Part shown: positions 52,049-61,014 of the stretch, piece by piece | Position numbering within the stretch: the first letter of the stretch is position 1 | Layout: every line of letters begins with the position of its first letter | Assembly (NCBI RefSeq): GCF_001592745.1 | Contig: NZ_LUKD01000008.1 | Span: 62,001-126,000, forward strand | Source: Bdellovibrio bacteriovorus | GTDB lineage: Bacteria > Bdellovibrionota > Bdellovibrionia > Bdellovibrionales > Bdellovibrionaceae | Direction: 5' to 3' | Length of the DNA: 64,000 nucleotides | Notes under the pieces: generated by a model | The model's database searches: none | Told to the model about the DNA's origin: nothing | The model's input: the letters and a program-made list of their open reading frames with translations, nothing else | Position numbers and translations under genes: made by a program

Positions 52049-53974
52049 ATGCTTTTGTCGTTACTTCCTCTTCTTTTTGTACATTCTTGGTCAGCCTCGC
52101 CAATCCCAGATTCATCGTTAGCGGCGAAAGTGCTGCAAATCTCTCAAGCTAAGAAACTTTCAGAGGACCGTCAGTGGAAAAAGCTTCTTCACTTTGAACG
52201 TGATACGTTCTTTGTTACAGAAAGTCAGATCGATAGCCCGAATTTCTTCTTATCAGCCAATGGAAAAAAAGATCCTCATGCAGAACTGGAAGCAACAATT
52301 CAGGCCTTCTTTCAAGAGCCTTCTGCGGACGTGAACGAACATGCGCAATGCAAGTTTCCCGCACGCTATCAGTGGCTGAAAGATCATCTTAAAAATGAAA
52401 GCATTGCTTGGAAGGATTTGAAGTGTGATCGCTATCTTTCTTTTGCAAAAGGTATGCAGGGTGAGTCGGTTTCATTGGTTTTTTCAAGTTACTACCTAAA
52501 TAACCCGTCATCTGCCTTCGGCCACACGTTTTTGCGAGTGAATAAAGCGGCAGGACAAGATGGTCAACGGCACGAGCTCTTGGATTACGGCCTTAATTAT
52601 GCGGCAGAAGCCGACACGAATAACGCCTTCCTTTATGGCTTTAAGGGACTCTTCGGTCTTTTCCCCGGGCAGTTTCGCGCCATTCCTTATTATTATAAGG
52701 TTCGCGAGTATAATAATGCCGAGTCTCGTGATTTGTGGGAGTACGAACTGGATATCAAGCCTCGCGCGGTTTCGATGTTGGTCGCTCACGTGTGGGAATT
52801 GGGTCCGGCCCAGATTGATTACTGGTATCTGACTGAAAACTGCTCATACCACATGCTTTCTATTTTGGAAGCTGCTGATCCGAAGGTAGATATTTTAGCT
52901 CACTTGGACCACTATGTGATCCCGGCAGACACGATCCGTGTTCTTTGGACGAAGACTTCTTTAATTAAGAGTTATAAATACCGTCCTTCCATTCGTCAGG
53001 TTTACTTTGAGCGCGGAAAAATTCTGAATAAAGAAGAGCAGCAAGAATTTGCCGAACTTGTTCACCAAATCCGCACGCAAGACGAAATTATTTATGGAAA
53101 GTCTTTTCAAGACAGAACGCCCGAATCGCAAGCTAAAATCTTAGATGCGTTTATCGACTTCATTGATTTTCAATACTCAAAAGAGGTGCAAGAGGCGGGG
53201 CGAGAAGCGCAGCTGAAGATGCGGGTTTTAGGAAAGCGCAGCGAAATTTCCGTAGAACCTCAAATTATTAGAATCGACCCGGCGCCCGAGGAGCGTCCGC
53301 ACTTGGCGCATCCTTCAGGTCGTTGGGGTGTTGGGTATCTGCACGACACTGCAGATAAGGATCTCGCACTTCTGACTCATCGCTTTGCTTTGCACGACCG
53401 TTTAGATCCGGCATGGGGATATCCAACTTATTCTCAAATCACTTTTTTTGATTTGGGTTTTTCTTATGGATCTTCTTACAACAATCCCGATGAAAAACGT
53501 TTTGAGCTTGAAAATTTCGCGGCTTTTGAACTTGTTTCTGCCAGTCCCTGGTCTTCTTTGATTCCAGACCACTCTTGGAGATTTAAGTTAGGCATCGAAA
53601 GAACTCGCAATGAAAACTTTCTGCCCACGCATGAAGGCGTTATGAAGTTGGGTGGTGGTTGGACATTTGACTATGGCACTTTTGACATCACGGCTCAGGT
53701 TCAAGGCGAAGTGCATTACGGGCCTTCTTTGGCAGATAACAATTTCTGGGTGGGTGCAGGGCCTCTTTGGGAAGTTCACTATAAAGTGAATGCGTGGTGG
53801 TTATGGCAGGGCGGCCTTTACTATCGTCGTGACTCGGCGTGGAACAAGCAGGATTACTTTAGAAGCCAAATAGAAACGCAATACAGTTTCACAAAATCCT
53901 TCGGTGTCCGAGCGTCTTATCGCAATGAGAGATTCCTTGAGGAAACGAGTCTTCAGCTGTTTAATTATTACTGA
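52049..53974 (+). CDS. DUF4105 (Lnb N-terminal-like) envelope protein with a C-terminal barrel-like part
   Basis: 641 residues, signal peptide at the start (LLSLLPLLFVHSWSASP). Residues about 130-330 hold the DUF4105 pattern, including the motif NNPSSAFGHTFLRV and the ENCSYHMLSILEAA segment with His and Cys that form a papain-like active centre in this domain. The last 220 residues are strand-rich and end QLFNYY, like an outer-membrane barrel (MGF...DYGTFDITAQVQGEVHYGP). The domain is known as the periplasmic part of Lnb-type proteins; the activity here is unproven. Common in Bdellovibrio-like genomes. Confidence 0.78.
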   Translation: MLLSLLPLLFVHSWSASPIPDSSLAAKVLQISQAKKLSEDRQWKKLLHFERDTFFVTESQIDSPNFFLSANGKKDPHAELEATIQAFFQEPSADVNEHAQCKFPARYQWLKDHLKNESIAWKDLKCDRYLSFAKGMQGESVSLVFSSYYLNNPSSAFGHTFLRVNKAAGQDGQRHELLDYGLNYAAEADTNNAFLYGFKGLFGLFPGQFRAIPYYYKVREYNNAESRDLWEYELDIKPRAVSMLVAHVWELGPAQIDYWYLTENCSYHMLSILEAADPKVDILAHLDHYVIPADTIRVLWTKTSLIKSYKYRPSIRQVYFERGKILNKEEQQEFAELVHQIRTQDEIIYGKSFQDRTPESQAKILDAFIDFIDFQYSKEVQEAGREAQLKMRVLGKRSEISVEPQIIRIDPAPEERPHLAHPSGRWGVGYLHDTADKDLALLTHRFALHDRLDPAWGYPTYSQITFFDLGFSYGSSYNNPDEKRFELENFAAFELVSASPWSSLIPDHSWRFKLGIERTRNENFLPTHEGVMKLGGGWTFDYGTFDITAQVQGEVHYGPSLADNNFWVGAGPLWEVHYKVNAWWLWQGGLYYRRDSAWNKQDYFRSQIETQYSFTKSFGVRASYRNERFLEETSLQLFNYY

Positions 53975-54012
53975 CGATTCTCGATGTTCCACTGTTTCAG
54001 GGAGCTTTTTGT

Positions 54013-54834
54013 ATGTCGCAGTCCACGGCGTTTCCTTACTTGCACGGATTTTCCAAAGACGAACAAGAGCGTTTGCGTAAGCAAGCCCGCTTTGGCGAAT
54101 ACACGGTTTATCAAAATATCAATCTGGCTTCCGTACAAAATCTTTTGGAAGTCGGCTGTGGTGTCGGTGCACAAAGCGAAATTATTCTGCGCCGTTTTCC
54201 TGACTTGAATTTGACGGGTATTGATCGCAGTACCAAACAATTGGAAGCGGCTCAATATCATCTATCACAAATGCCTTTTGCGAATGGCCGCTTTCAGTTG
54301 CAAGAGATGGATGCGACTTCGATGAAATTTTCTGCGAACGCGTTTGACGGCGCATTTTTGTGTTGGATCCTAGAACATGTTCCTGATCCGATACGAGTGC
54401 TTTCGGAAGTTCGCCGCGTTCTTCGTCCCGGCTCGGTGATTTATATCACCGAGGTGATGAATGCTTCTTTCTTCTTGGACCCTTATTCTCCGAATGTTTC
54501 CAAATATTGGATGGCATTTAACGAGTATCAGCTGACTCAAAAAGGGGATCCTTTTGTGGGAGCGAAGCTGGGGAATTTTTTGATGCAACTAGGATATAAA
54601 GACATTCAAACCGAGGTGAAGACTTGGTACTTGGACAATCGCTCTCCGCAAGCACGTAAGGATTGTATTGAGTACTGGACGGAACTTCTTTTAAGTGCCA
54701 GTGACCAGTTGGTGGAAGCAGAGTATGTTTCGGACGAGATCGTTCAGGGAATGAAAGATGAGATGGCAAAGGTCGCCAGTGATCCCAATGCCGTATTTTA
54801 TTATTCTTTCGTACAGGCCAAGGCGTACACTTAA
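54013..54834 (+). CDS. Class I SAM-dependent methyltransferase
   Basis: 273 residues. Motif I is LLEVGCGVGAQSEIIL (about 46-61), the acidic residue of motif II is in LTGIDRSTKQ (about 71-80), then AFDGAFLCWILEHVPDPIRVLSEVRRVLRPGSVIYI. This is a methyltransferase-11/ubiE-like small-molecule type. The remaining C-terminal 100 residues form a cap. No pathway is suggested by neighbours. Its stop overlaps that of the convergent corA-like gene by 4 bp (TTAA). An AGGGAGC ribosome site precedes the ATG. Confidence 0.85.
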   Translation: MSQSTAFPYLHGFSKDEQERLRKQARFGEYTVYQNINLASVQNLLEVGCGVGAQSEIILRRFPDLNLTGIDRSTKQLEAAQYHLSQMPFANGRFQLQEMDATSMKFSANAFDGAFLCWILEHVPDPIRVLSEVRRVLRPGSVIYITEVMNASFFLDPYSPNVSKYWMAFNEYQLTQKGDPFVGAKLGNFLMQLGYKDIQTEVKTWYLDNRSPQARKDCIEYWTELLLSASDQLVEAEYVSDEIVQGMKDEMAKVASDPNAVFYYSFVQAKAYT

Positions 54835-55757
54835 AGGTTGTCTTTTTTAAGCCAACCTTTTTTGAAAATCCAATAAGTAATTACGATCACCACCAGTAGC
54901 ATCACGCTTAAAATGATGTAGTAACCGTTTTGGGTATGCAGCTCAGGCATATTGTCGAAGTTCATTCCGTAAATACCGGCGATAAAATTCAAAGGCAAAA
55001 AGAAGATCGAAAAAACGGTCAGTACACGCATGACTTCGTTCGTTCGATAAGAGGCTTCATTGGTTTTCTGTGACATCAACGACAGATGAAGATTTAATAG
55101 GCCAGTGATTTCTTCATGGATCCCGTCCGCATAGAAAATTAACTTTTCTAAGGGTTCGCGCACGTGATTTAAATCGCGTAAGGGGATGGTCACTTCATTG
55201 CTAACTTTGTTCAGAATATCGGCGGTGAACTTAAAAACTTTGCGATACGAGGACACTTTGCGTTTGATTGTATAACCTTCGCGTAGGATGTTTCTGCGCT
55301 TTAACGCAAAGACGCGTTCTTCAATAATATCCGTCTTCGAATCCAAATGGTCTAAAGGGATATCGAAACTCTTAATGGTCTGAAGAACTAGATTTTTTAC
55401 TAAAGAATTGAGCGTGTGCTTTTCAAAAGCGGCTTTGTCTTTTTTCTCGGATGTACATGGAAGGGCCGAGCGGTGAACGGAAAGCACGAAGTCTTTCCCG
55501 ATAAAGAGAACCAGCTTTGTTGTCAGCTCTTGCATCGTGGCGGCTTTCGGCTTGGCCTGTAAATCCTGATGACGCAAAATAATCATTAAGCATTTTTCAT
55601 AGAACTCGGCTGTCGGTAAGTGCTCCGGATCTAAACAACTGGAAAGCACCTGGAGCGGAATGGGAAACTCTTCTGCAAGTTGAACGAAATTTTCCTGCGA
55701 AGGAGCTTCGCAGTCGACCCACTTAAAATCTTGCCATTGGTGCTCAAACCGTTTCAT
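54831..55757 (-). CDS. corA: CorA-type magnesium/cobalt transporter
   Basis: 308 residues from the ATG at 55757. The C-terminal membrane pair is plain (VLTVFSIFFLPLNFIAGIYGMNFDNMPEL, with the invariant GMN filter after the first helix, and IILSVMLLVVIVITYWIF). The cytoplasmic funnel domain fills residues 1-240. CorA forms pentamers that carry Mg2+ or Co2+ inward. The longer frame upstream has no family sequence. Its start lies only 9 bp from that of the divergent hydrolase gene, so promoters must sit inside each other's coding start. No ribosome site is seen. Confidence 0.93.
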   Translation of the reverse strand: MKRFEHQWQDFKWVDCEAPSQENFVQLAEEFPIPLQVLSSCLDPEHLPTAEFYEKCLMIILRHQDLQAKPKAATMQELTTKLVLFIGKDFVLSVHRSALPCTSEKKDKAAFEKHTLNSLVKNLVLQTIKSFDIPLDHLDSKTDIIEERVFALKRRNILREGYTIKRKVSSYRKVFKFTADILNKVSNEVTIPLRDLNHVREPLEKLIFYADGIHEEITGLLNLHLSLMSQKTNEASYRTNEVMRVLTVFSIFFLPLNFIAGIYGMNFDNMPELHTQNGYYIILSVMLLVVIVITYWIFKKGWLKKDNL

Positions 55758-55766
55758 GATCCCAGT

Positions 55767-56624
55767 ATGACAAAGTTTTTTAAGCTTCGCCGTACCTTTT
55801 TGAAATGCATTGCGTTGCTGTCTCTGACAGGCTGCCAGTCGTATTTCTATTTTCCTATGAAGGAAAAACTTTTTGATCCGGCGAAGATTAAAATGCAGCC
55901 TGAAGATGTGTTTTTGAAAACGCAAAGCGGAAACACAATTCATGGGTGGTATTTCCCCGCAACGACCGTGACAGAAAGCAAAGGAACTTTGCTCTTCTTT
56001 CATGGCAATGCCGAAAACTTAACGTCGCACTTTTTGATGTTCCACTGGCTGCCGGCCAAGGGATATAACTACTTTATTTTTGATTATCCAGGTTACGGTC
56101 TGTCTACGGGAAAACCTTCGCCAGAAAGCACCGTTGAAGCGGGAATGGCTGCTGCCGAATGGTTGCATCTAAAAAAAGATTCTCGTCCTTTGATCATCTA
56201 TGGTCATAGCTTGGGTGGGATTGTCGCCTTACGAACCGTGGAAGAAATTAAAAATGAAGTTCCCATTCGAAACGTGATTATCGAAGCGAGCTTTTCTTCC
56301 TACCAGCAAATGGCACGCAATGTTTTAAGCCGTCGCTGGTTCACCTGGCCCCTTCAACCTATCAGCTACTTTGTGATCAGTGACAACTATGCACCGAAGT
56401 CTTTAGCAGACATTTCTCCGTTACCGCTTCTTTTTATTCATGGAGCTGACGACTACGCGGTAGAGCTTAAGAACTCCGAGAAGATGTTTGCGGCAGCTCG
56501 CAGTCCCAAAGAATTTTGGGTGATTCCGGGCGGACATCATGGAGACCTTTATGAGCTTCGTAATGGCGAGCTTCGGGATCAATTATTGGCTTACCTATCT
56601 AAAACTTTGACAGTGTCTAAGTAG
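55767..56624 (+). CDS. Lipoprotein alpha/beta hydrolase
   Basis: 285 residues from the ATG at 55767. A signal sequence ends LSLTGC with a lipidated Cys near 22. The hydrolase fold shows FFHGNAENL (oxyanion region), the elbow YGHSLGGIVA with Ser near 147, Asp in FIHGADDYAV near 236 and His in PGGHHGDLY near 263. It resembles the YfhR/ABHD13-like lipid or peptide hydrolases. The start is divergent from corA with 9 bp between, and no ribosome site is evident, so the message may be leaderless. Localised to a membrane surface, possibly working on lipids or ester substrates. Confidence 0.85.
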   Translation: MTKFFKLRRTFLKCIALLSLTGCQSYFYFPMKEKLFDPAKIKMQPEDVFLKTQSGNTIHGWYFPATTVTESKGTLLFFHGNAENLTSHFLMFHWLPAKGYNYFIFDYPGYGLSTGKPSPESTVEAGMAAAEWLHLKKDSRPLIIYGHSLGGIVALRTVEEIKNEVPIRNVIIEASFSSYQQMARNVLSRRWFTWPLQPISYFVISDNYAPKSLADISPLPLLFIHGADDYAVELKNSEKMFAAARSPKEFWVIPGGHHGDLYELRNGELRDQLLAYLSKTLTVSK

Positions 56625-56680
56625 TCAAAGCTCTTTTATTGCATCTTAGAAAGCATGCTTCCTGCAAGTGAGAGCGCAGG

Positions 56681-58243
56681 ATGAAGAGCCGTCTTTTTAC
56701 TCTTATTTTTACGCTTCCTTTAATAATCACAGCCTGTGCTCCCGATCAGCGCGACCAGGGTTCAACGCCGGTTACGACCTATGAACCGCCGCGCCCTACG
56801 GTGGTCGAACAAGACGGTTATAAAATTGCTCGCGGGGCGACTCGTTTGGTGGACACCAATGTTGTTTTTGATCCGACAACGAAGGCCATGACTCTCACAG
56901 GTAAAATTGAATATCTGCCCGTTCAAGGACAGTCGTTGCAAATGATTGATGTGGATCTAGCAGGGTTGGTGGATCAAGAGGGCTTCATTAATCTGCGCAG
57001 TGCCCGTAAAGAGGTGTCTTTGCCTCAAGGTGTGAAGTTAGCAGCTAAAGCGACCTGCTTAAGCGAGGAAGGCACCTGTCATTCTTCATTTATCGATATT
57101 TACTTGTATGCCGATGGTTTGATCTATCATCACCAGATTGAGTCTCATCAAGAAGCACCTAAGAAAGATTCTGGGGAAGAGAAAAAAGAAGAGCCGACTA
57201 CGCCTGAACAGACCGAAGAGGAATTGGAATCCGAGGGTGGTGCCGATGAGGTCGATGGCGATCTGGGTTCGTACGTCGGCAGTGTCAAAGAAGATATCGA
57301 AAATCTTTTGGATGTAAAGCCAGAGCCCAAAAAAGAAGAACCAAAAAAGGAAGAGCCCAAGAAAGAGGAGCCACCGAAAACGGAGACTCCGAAAGCGCCA
57401 GTTCCTGCTCCTCGTCCGGAAACTCCAAAGAAGGATGAGCCTAAGAAGGAAGAACCTAAAAAAGAAGAACCGCCTAAAACGGAGACTCCAAAGGTTCCAG
57501 TTCCTATTCCTCGCCCAGAGACTCCCAAGAAGGATGATCCGAAAAAAGAGGACCCTAAAAAAGAAGAACCAGCTGCGGATGCAAAACCTGAGATTAAAAA
57601 AGTCAGTCAGGCCATTGGGCCTGTGAATCAAGGTCGTCTCGAGAACGCGATGAACATGTTGCGCTATCAAGAGACTCATGAGCCTGCGGGTTTTAAAGTC
57701 ATGCGTCCGGCGCGTTTGACTCACTTTGCAACAAATGAGTTGGGTTACATCGTGGCGCAGATGGGTCTTTTCACAAAAAAAGAAATTCCCGGTTACGTGA
57801 TGTCGATCGGGGATTTGTCTCGTGAAAAAGGTGGAAAGCTTGGATCCCACAAATCACATCAAAATGGTTTGGATGCGGACGTAGCCCTTTTCTTTAACAA
57901 TAAGTCTTTTCAAGGCTTCTTTGCTTCGGCAGTGGCGGTTGATAAACCTCATGCAAATTGGATGGAAGAAGAACAGTGGAAGCTCTTTAAGCATGTGGTA
58001 AAGACCAACCTTATTGACCGAATCTTTATTCATAAGGTTTTAAAGAAATCGCTATGCAATATAGCTATCAAAAATGGTGAGCTGCAAAAGGGTAAAAACG
58101 AAGGTCTGGCTTACGAAACCTTGCGCCGTTTGATCGCCGACACCGACCATCACAATCACTTCCATTTACGAGTGAAGTGTTCGAGCGCCCAGGTTCGTTG
58201 CCGCCAAATGGCAGAGCCCTCTCACGGTTCGGGTTGTTTTTGA
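56681..58243 (+). CDS. MepA-like murein endopeptidase lipoprotein with a Lys/Glu/Pro linker
   Basis: 520 residues. Lipobox IITAC gives a lipidated Cys near 19. Residues about 50-160 form a beta domain, then a 90-residue disordered linker (57322-57570) of PKKEEP repeats with two copies of a longer unit (TETPKxPVPxPRPETPKKD). The C-terminal M74 domain has the MepA zinc ligands: His and Asp in SHQNGLDAD, and DHHNHFHLRV. MepA cuts D-Ala-meso-DAP cross-links of peptidoglycan. A lipid anchor plus a long linker would let the enzyme reach through the periplasm or out to prey. A good AGCGCAGG site precedes the ATG. Confidence 0.87.
   Translation: MKSRLFTLIFTLPLIITACAPDQRDQGSTPVTTYEPPRPTVVEQDGYKIARGATRLVDTNVVFDPTTKAMTLTGKIEYLPVQGQSLQMIDVDLAGLVDQEGFINLRSARKEVSLPQGVKLAAKATCLSEEGTCHSSFIDIYLYADGLIYHHQIESHQEAPKKDSGEEKKEEPTTPEQTEEELESEGGADEVDGDLGSYVGSVKEDIENLLDVKPEPKKEEPKKEEPKKEEPPKTETPKAPVPAPRPETPKKDEPKKEEPKKEEPPKTETPKVPVPIPRPETPKKDDPKKEDPKKEEPAADAKPEIKKVSQAIGPVNQGRLENAMNMLRYQETHEPAGFKVMRPARLTHFATNELGYIVAQMGLFTKKEIPGYVMSIGDLSREKGGKLGSHKSHQNGLDADVALFFNNKSFQGFFASAVAVDKPHANWMEEEQWKLFKHVVKTNLIDRIFIHKVLKKSLCNIAIKNGELQKGKNEGLAYETLRRLIADTDHHNHFHLRVKCSSAQVRCRQMAEPSHGSGCF
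57322..57570 (+). repeat. Coding repeat: Lys/Glu/Pro linker with a two-copy 34-codon unit
   Basis: Repeated PKKEEP hexapeptides with two copies of a longer unit differing by A/V and A/I. Copies use different synonymous codons, so protein-level constraint or old duplication is likelier than recent slippage. Confidence 0.8.
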
Positions 58244-58275
58244 CGAATCCCTTTTAGACTGACACACTTTAGATT

Positions 58276-59352
58276 ATGGCTGATTGGCGTGATCGAAGTG
58301 AAATGAATGGGGACGTGGTTTTCTTCCGGTATGTATCGGAAGGAATGGAAAAGAGTCACGAAGAAGTCTTTATCTGGGATTTGGATAAAACTTATCTCGA
58401 CACGACCATTGATTCGCTTTCGGGTCTGATGACCACAATTCTGGAGCGCGCCTTAAATAAGAAAAACATTCCTGGCACCAACGTGCTGATGCAGTCTTTG
58501 TCGGAGTACCGTAAGCAACAAAAAGGCTATATGTACTTTCCGATTTATTTCATCACGGCCTCACCTCCGCAAATGGAAGAGCGCATCTCTGAAAAATTCT
58601 CTTTAGATAATATTCGACCGTTTGGTTGTTTTTATAAAGACAACTTGGCGAATCTTCGTCCGGGCCGCTTCTGGCGTTTGACGAAACAAGTGGGATACAA
58701 ACTTCAAGCCTTGATGCAACTGAGAACCAGACTTGCCGATAACGTTCGTCAAATCTGTTGGGGAGATGATAGCGAAACGGATGCGATCATCTATAATCTT
58801 TATTCCGATATCTGTTCGCGACGTTTGGGGGCTCACGACATTCGCACGACATTAGAAGGTTTGAATGTCACCGGTGAACAAGTAAATACCATCTTAGATT
58901 TGCAAGCGAATATTCCAGAGCAAGATCCGGTCGAAAAAATCTACATCAATCTTGCGACCGATACAGACCCTGATTACTATTTGAAGTTCGGGCGCCGCAC
59001 GCTAGCGACGTACAATACTTTTCAAGTGGCGTTGGATCTTTACCAAGATCATCGTTTAGGCCTTGATGGAATTTACGGCGTCATTCAAGACATGATTTAC
59101 AATTACGGCTACACACCTGAAGAGCTCATGAAAAGTTTTGACGAATTCATCCGTCGCGGTGTCTTAGGCGAAAGAGCCTATCAAGAGGTGAAACCTTTCT
59201 TCAACGAGAAGGGATTGCTGCACAACTCTTACGAACCTTCTGTTAGCCCGCTGAAAGAAAAAACTGTTGAGGATGGAAGAGTGTACGAAATGGAAGGAGT
59301 CCACGAGCCTTGGATTCCTGAGCGGATTGATTATCTTCACGACTATCGTTAG
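58276..59352 (+). CDS. Cytoplasmic App1-like HAD phosphatase
   Basis: 358 residues, no signal peptide. HAD motif I is FIWDLDKTYLDT (Asp 35 and 37), the motif with Ser/Thr is YFITASPPQMEE (about 98-109), and ICWGDDSETD (about 157-166) supplies the acidic metal ligands. This arrangement matches App1/DUF2183 phosphatases, like the exported protein at 3715-4512. The C-terminal 110 residues are an extra helical domain. The substrate is not known. It follows the MepA-like gene by 32 bp. Confidence 0.75.
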   Translation: MADWRDRSEMNGDVVFFRYVSEGMEKSHEEVFIWDLDKTYLDTTIDSLSGLMTTILERALNKKNIPGTNVLMQSLSEYRKQQKGYMYFPIYFITASPPQMEERISEKFSLDNIRPFGCFYKDNLANLRPGRFWRLTKQVGYKLQALMQLRTRLADNVRQICWGDDSETDAIIYNLYSDICSRRLGAHDIRTTLEGLNVTGEQVNTILDLQANIPEQDPVEKIYINLATDTDPDYYLKFGRRTLATYNTFQVALDLYQDHRLGLDGIYGVIQDMIYNYGYTPEELMKSFDEFIRRGVLGERAYQEVKPFFNEKGLLHNSYEPSVSPLKEKTVEDGRVYEMEGVHEPWIPERIDYLHDYR

Positions 59353-59364
59353 GGCCTTTGCGCC

Positions 59365-59521
59365 GGGCTTACCGTTTTAAACTTTATTGAAGCTCATAGC
59401 TGCGGGCGGCACGCCATCCGGGCTCAGTCGGTGCCGAGCCTTCGGCTCGGTTCGCGCCGTCGTGGCGCCACCGAAGGCCGTCCTTCGTATGAACTTCAAT
59501 AAACTTTAAAACGGTAAGCCC
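59365..59521 (+). repeat. Long palindromic element, core family 1, copy C
   Basis: Arms 59365-59398 and 59488-59521 are inverted copies with 32 of 34 bases matching. The 89-nt interior has a perfect inner hairpin CCGAGCC-TTC-GGCTCGG (59434-59450) between two segments that match the minus-strand interior of copy A at 14657-14806. The arms are unrelated to those of copy A. It lies between two convergent genes, 12 bp after the App1-like stop. No T-run follows. Confidence 0.85.
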
Positions 59522-59627
59522 TCGTTAAGGACTTACGTGTCGGAAATAACTGCGACAGGAATCAAGTTTAGGCTTCGTGCGTTTTGGGTACCTGCTTCCC
59601 TTTGTGTTGAAAAGGAACCAGGTGCGT
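59522..59627. other. Interval between palindromic element C and the AgmX-like gene
   Basis: About 106 bp with no gene. On the minus strand it can form an imperfect hairpin (ACCTG-TTCC with GGAA-CAGGT, about 59588-59626) just past the AgmX-like stop, without a T-run. Confidence 0.4.
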
Positions 59628-60434
59628 TTATTCGAAGCGCAGAGGGAAGACTGTGGAAATGGGGTCGCCGTTGAAGGATTTGAATTCGACTCGGCGGGTG
59701 GCTTCTAGCAGGCATTTTTTGAAACCGGCGTCGTTGATGCTTGAGGATGCTATTTCGGCTTGGTTGACTTTTCCGGTGCGTTCGATGGTGAAGGTGATGG
59801 AGGCTTGTCCTGTGACTCCGGGAGTTTTTTGTAGGAGTTGGGTGTAGCATTTGAAGAATGAGCCGCGGTGAGTTTTCAAGGTGTCTTGAATGAACTCAGA
59901 AGTCAGGCCTTCTTGAATGTTGGGTGTGGGTTGTGTCGGACTTGTTTCTGCAGGGGCGAGGTCTGGCAATGTTTCTGCCGGAGCTTGTTTTTTGTAGTTC
60001 ATTTCGTAGTCGGTGGCGCTCCAGCGGATGCCATCTTTAGAGATGTACACGCTGCCTTCGCGGCCGAAGTTTTCTACTTGCAGGTCGCCTCTTTTTAAAA
60101 TCAAAACGATGCGATCGCTTTCTTCATCAATTGTGATCAGTGAATTTTCAGGAATGCGGATGCGGTAGGCGGAATCAAATTCCATGGTCGCGTCGCCATC
60201 CACGCCGGTTTCGACTGAATCCAACGCGAAGAGTGTCGACTTGCGCGTGAGAGTTTCTTTTTGCGTGAGGTTCTTGCGTAAGACGAAGACTTTGCCAAGA
60301 TTGAGTTCAATACGCGCTAAGGGGCGAGAGCCAGGCTTTTGCTTTTCGGTTTGTGTTGCTACGAAAAGAGAAAGACCTACGCTAACAAGACCTAAAATAA
60401 TCAGAGTGGAAATCAACCAGTTGTTCTTCGCCAT
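59628..60434 (-). CDS. AgmX/PglI C-terminal-domain protein with a FecR-like middle
   Basis: 268 residues. One N-terminal membrane helix (LISTLIILGLVSVGLSLFVA), a FecR-like beta domain (about 45-130; SVETGVDGDATMEFDSAYRIRIPENSLITIDEES), a Pro/Thr linker, then the AgmX/PglI domain: LKTHRGSFFKCYTQLLQ, ITFTIERTGKVNQAEIASSSI and FKKCLLEATRRVEF. This TonB-like domain is found in gliding and envelope proteins of myxobacteria and relatives. It is anchored in the inner membrane and may bridge to the cell wall or outer membrane. It lies 41 bp after secG on the same strand. Confidence 0.8.
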   Translation of the reverse strand: MAKNNWLISTLIILGLVSVGLSLFVATQTEKQKPGSRPLARIELNLGKVFVLRKNLTQKETLTRKSTLFALDSVETGVDGDATMEFDSAYRIRIPENSLITIDEESDRIVLILKRGDLQVENFGREGSVYISKDGIRWSATDYEMNYKKQAPAETLPDLAPAETSPTQPTPNIQEGLTSEFIQDTLKTHRGSFFKCYTQLLQKTPGVTGQASITFTIERTGKVNQAEIASSSINDAGFKKCLLEATRRVEFKSFNGDPISTVFPLRFE

Positions 60435-60475
60435 AGAGAAACTATAGCGAAGAACTTTTTGAAGATGTACTAAAA

Positions 60476-60871
60476 TTACTGAGCAGGAGAAGCAGCCGGT
60501 GTAGCGGCTGGAGAAGCTGCAGGAGTTGCTGTTGCTGCTGGAGTTTCCGCAGGAACTGCGGCTGCACCGTTAGTTTCTGTTGTTGCAGGAGCCGCAGCTG
60601 GAGCTGTTGGCAAAGGCAAAGAATCCACAACAGATTTAGTTTTAGAAGAAGTCAAAATAGACAACGTCAAACAGCTAACCGCGAAAAGGATTGCTGCCCA
60701 AACTGTCATTTTACCAGCCAAAGATTGTGCGCCCGTTGCACCCAACAAAGAGTTTGAACCGCTAGCGCCGCCCATACCAAGAGCGCCATCACTTTTAGAA
60801 TCTTGAATCAAAACAAGAACGATCAAGACCAAAGCAACGATGATATGAAGAATTCCAATGAAAGTAGTCAT
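60476..60871 (-). CDS. secG: Preprotein translocase subunit SecG with an Ala/Pro tail
   Basis: 131 residues. The first 75 residues are SecG: helix 1 (FIGILHIIVALVLIVLVLIQ), the loop SDGALGMGGASGSNSLLGATGAQSLAGKMT, and helix 2 (VWAAILFAVSCLTLSIL). SecG forms the SecYEG channel with SecY and SecE and supports SecA-driven export. The last 45 residues are an Ala/Pro/Thr-rich tail (APATTETNGAAAVPAETPAATATPAASPAA), longer than usual, probably disordered. Confidence 0.94.
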   Translation of the reverse strand: MTTFIGILHIIVALVLIVLVLIQDSKSDGALGMGGASGSNSLLGATGAQSLAGKMTVWAAILFAVSCLTLSILTSSKTKSVVDSLPLPTAPAAAPATTETNGAAAVPAETPAATATPAASPAATPAASPAQ

Positions 60872-61014
60872 TTTCTAGTATCTCCCAAAGATCCCTGAAT
60901 ATAGGGACAAACAGGGGTCTTCGTCCACCCCAAAGTGCCCTAAATCCAAGACATTGATGCTCTATGTCATGAGCTGGTCTTTTCAAATTTAAGCCACGCT
61001 ATAGACTAAGGCTT

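Noticed and set aside
57086..57850. A 254-codon open frame on the minus strand opposite the MepA-like gene
   Set aside because: It is a mirror of the PKKEEP repeat coding region, giving Phe/Leu/Arg-rich low-complexity sequence; the plus-strand gene has clear motifs.
59353..59627. Possible tRNA gene, since the region is GC-rich with TTCG motifs
   Set aside because: The bases are explained by the long palindrome; no acceptor or anticodon arms fit. No tRNA pattern was seen anywhere in the window.
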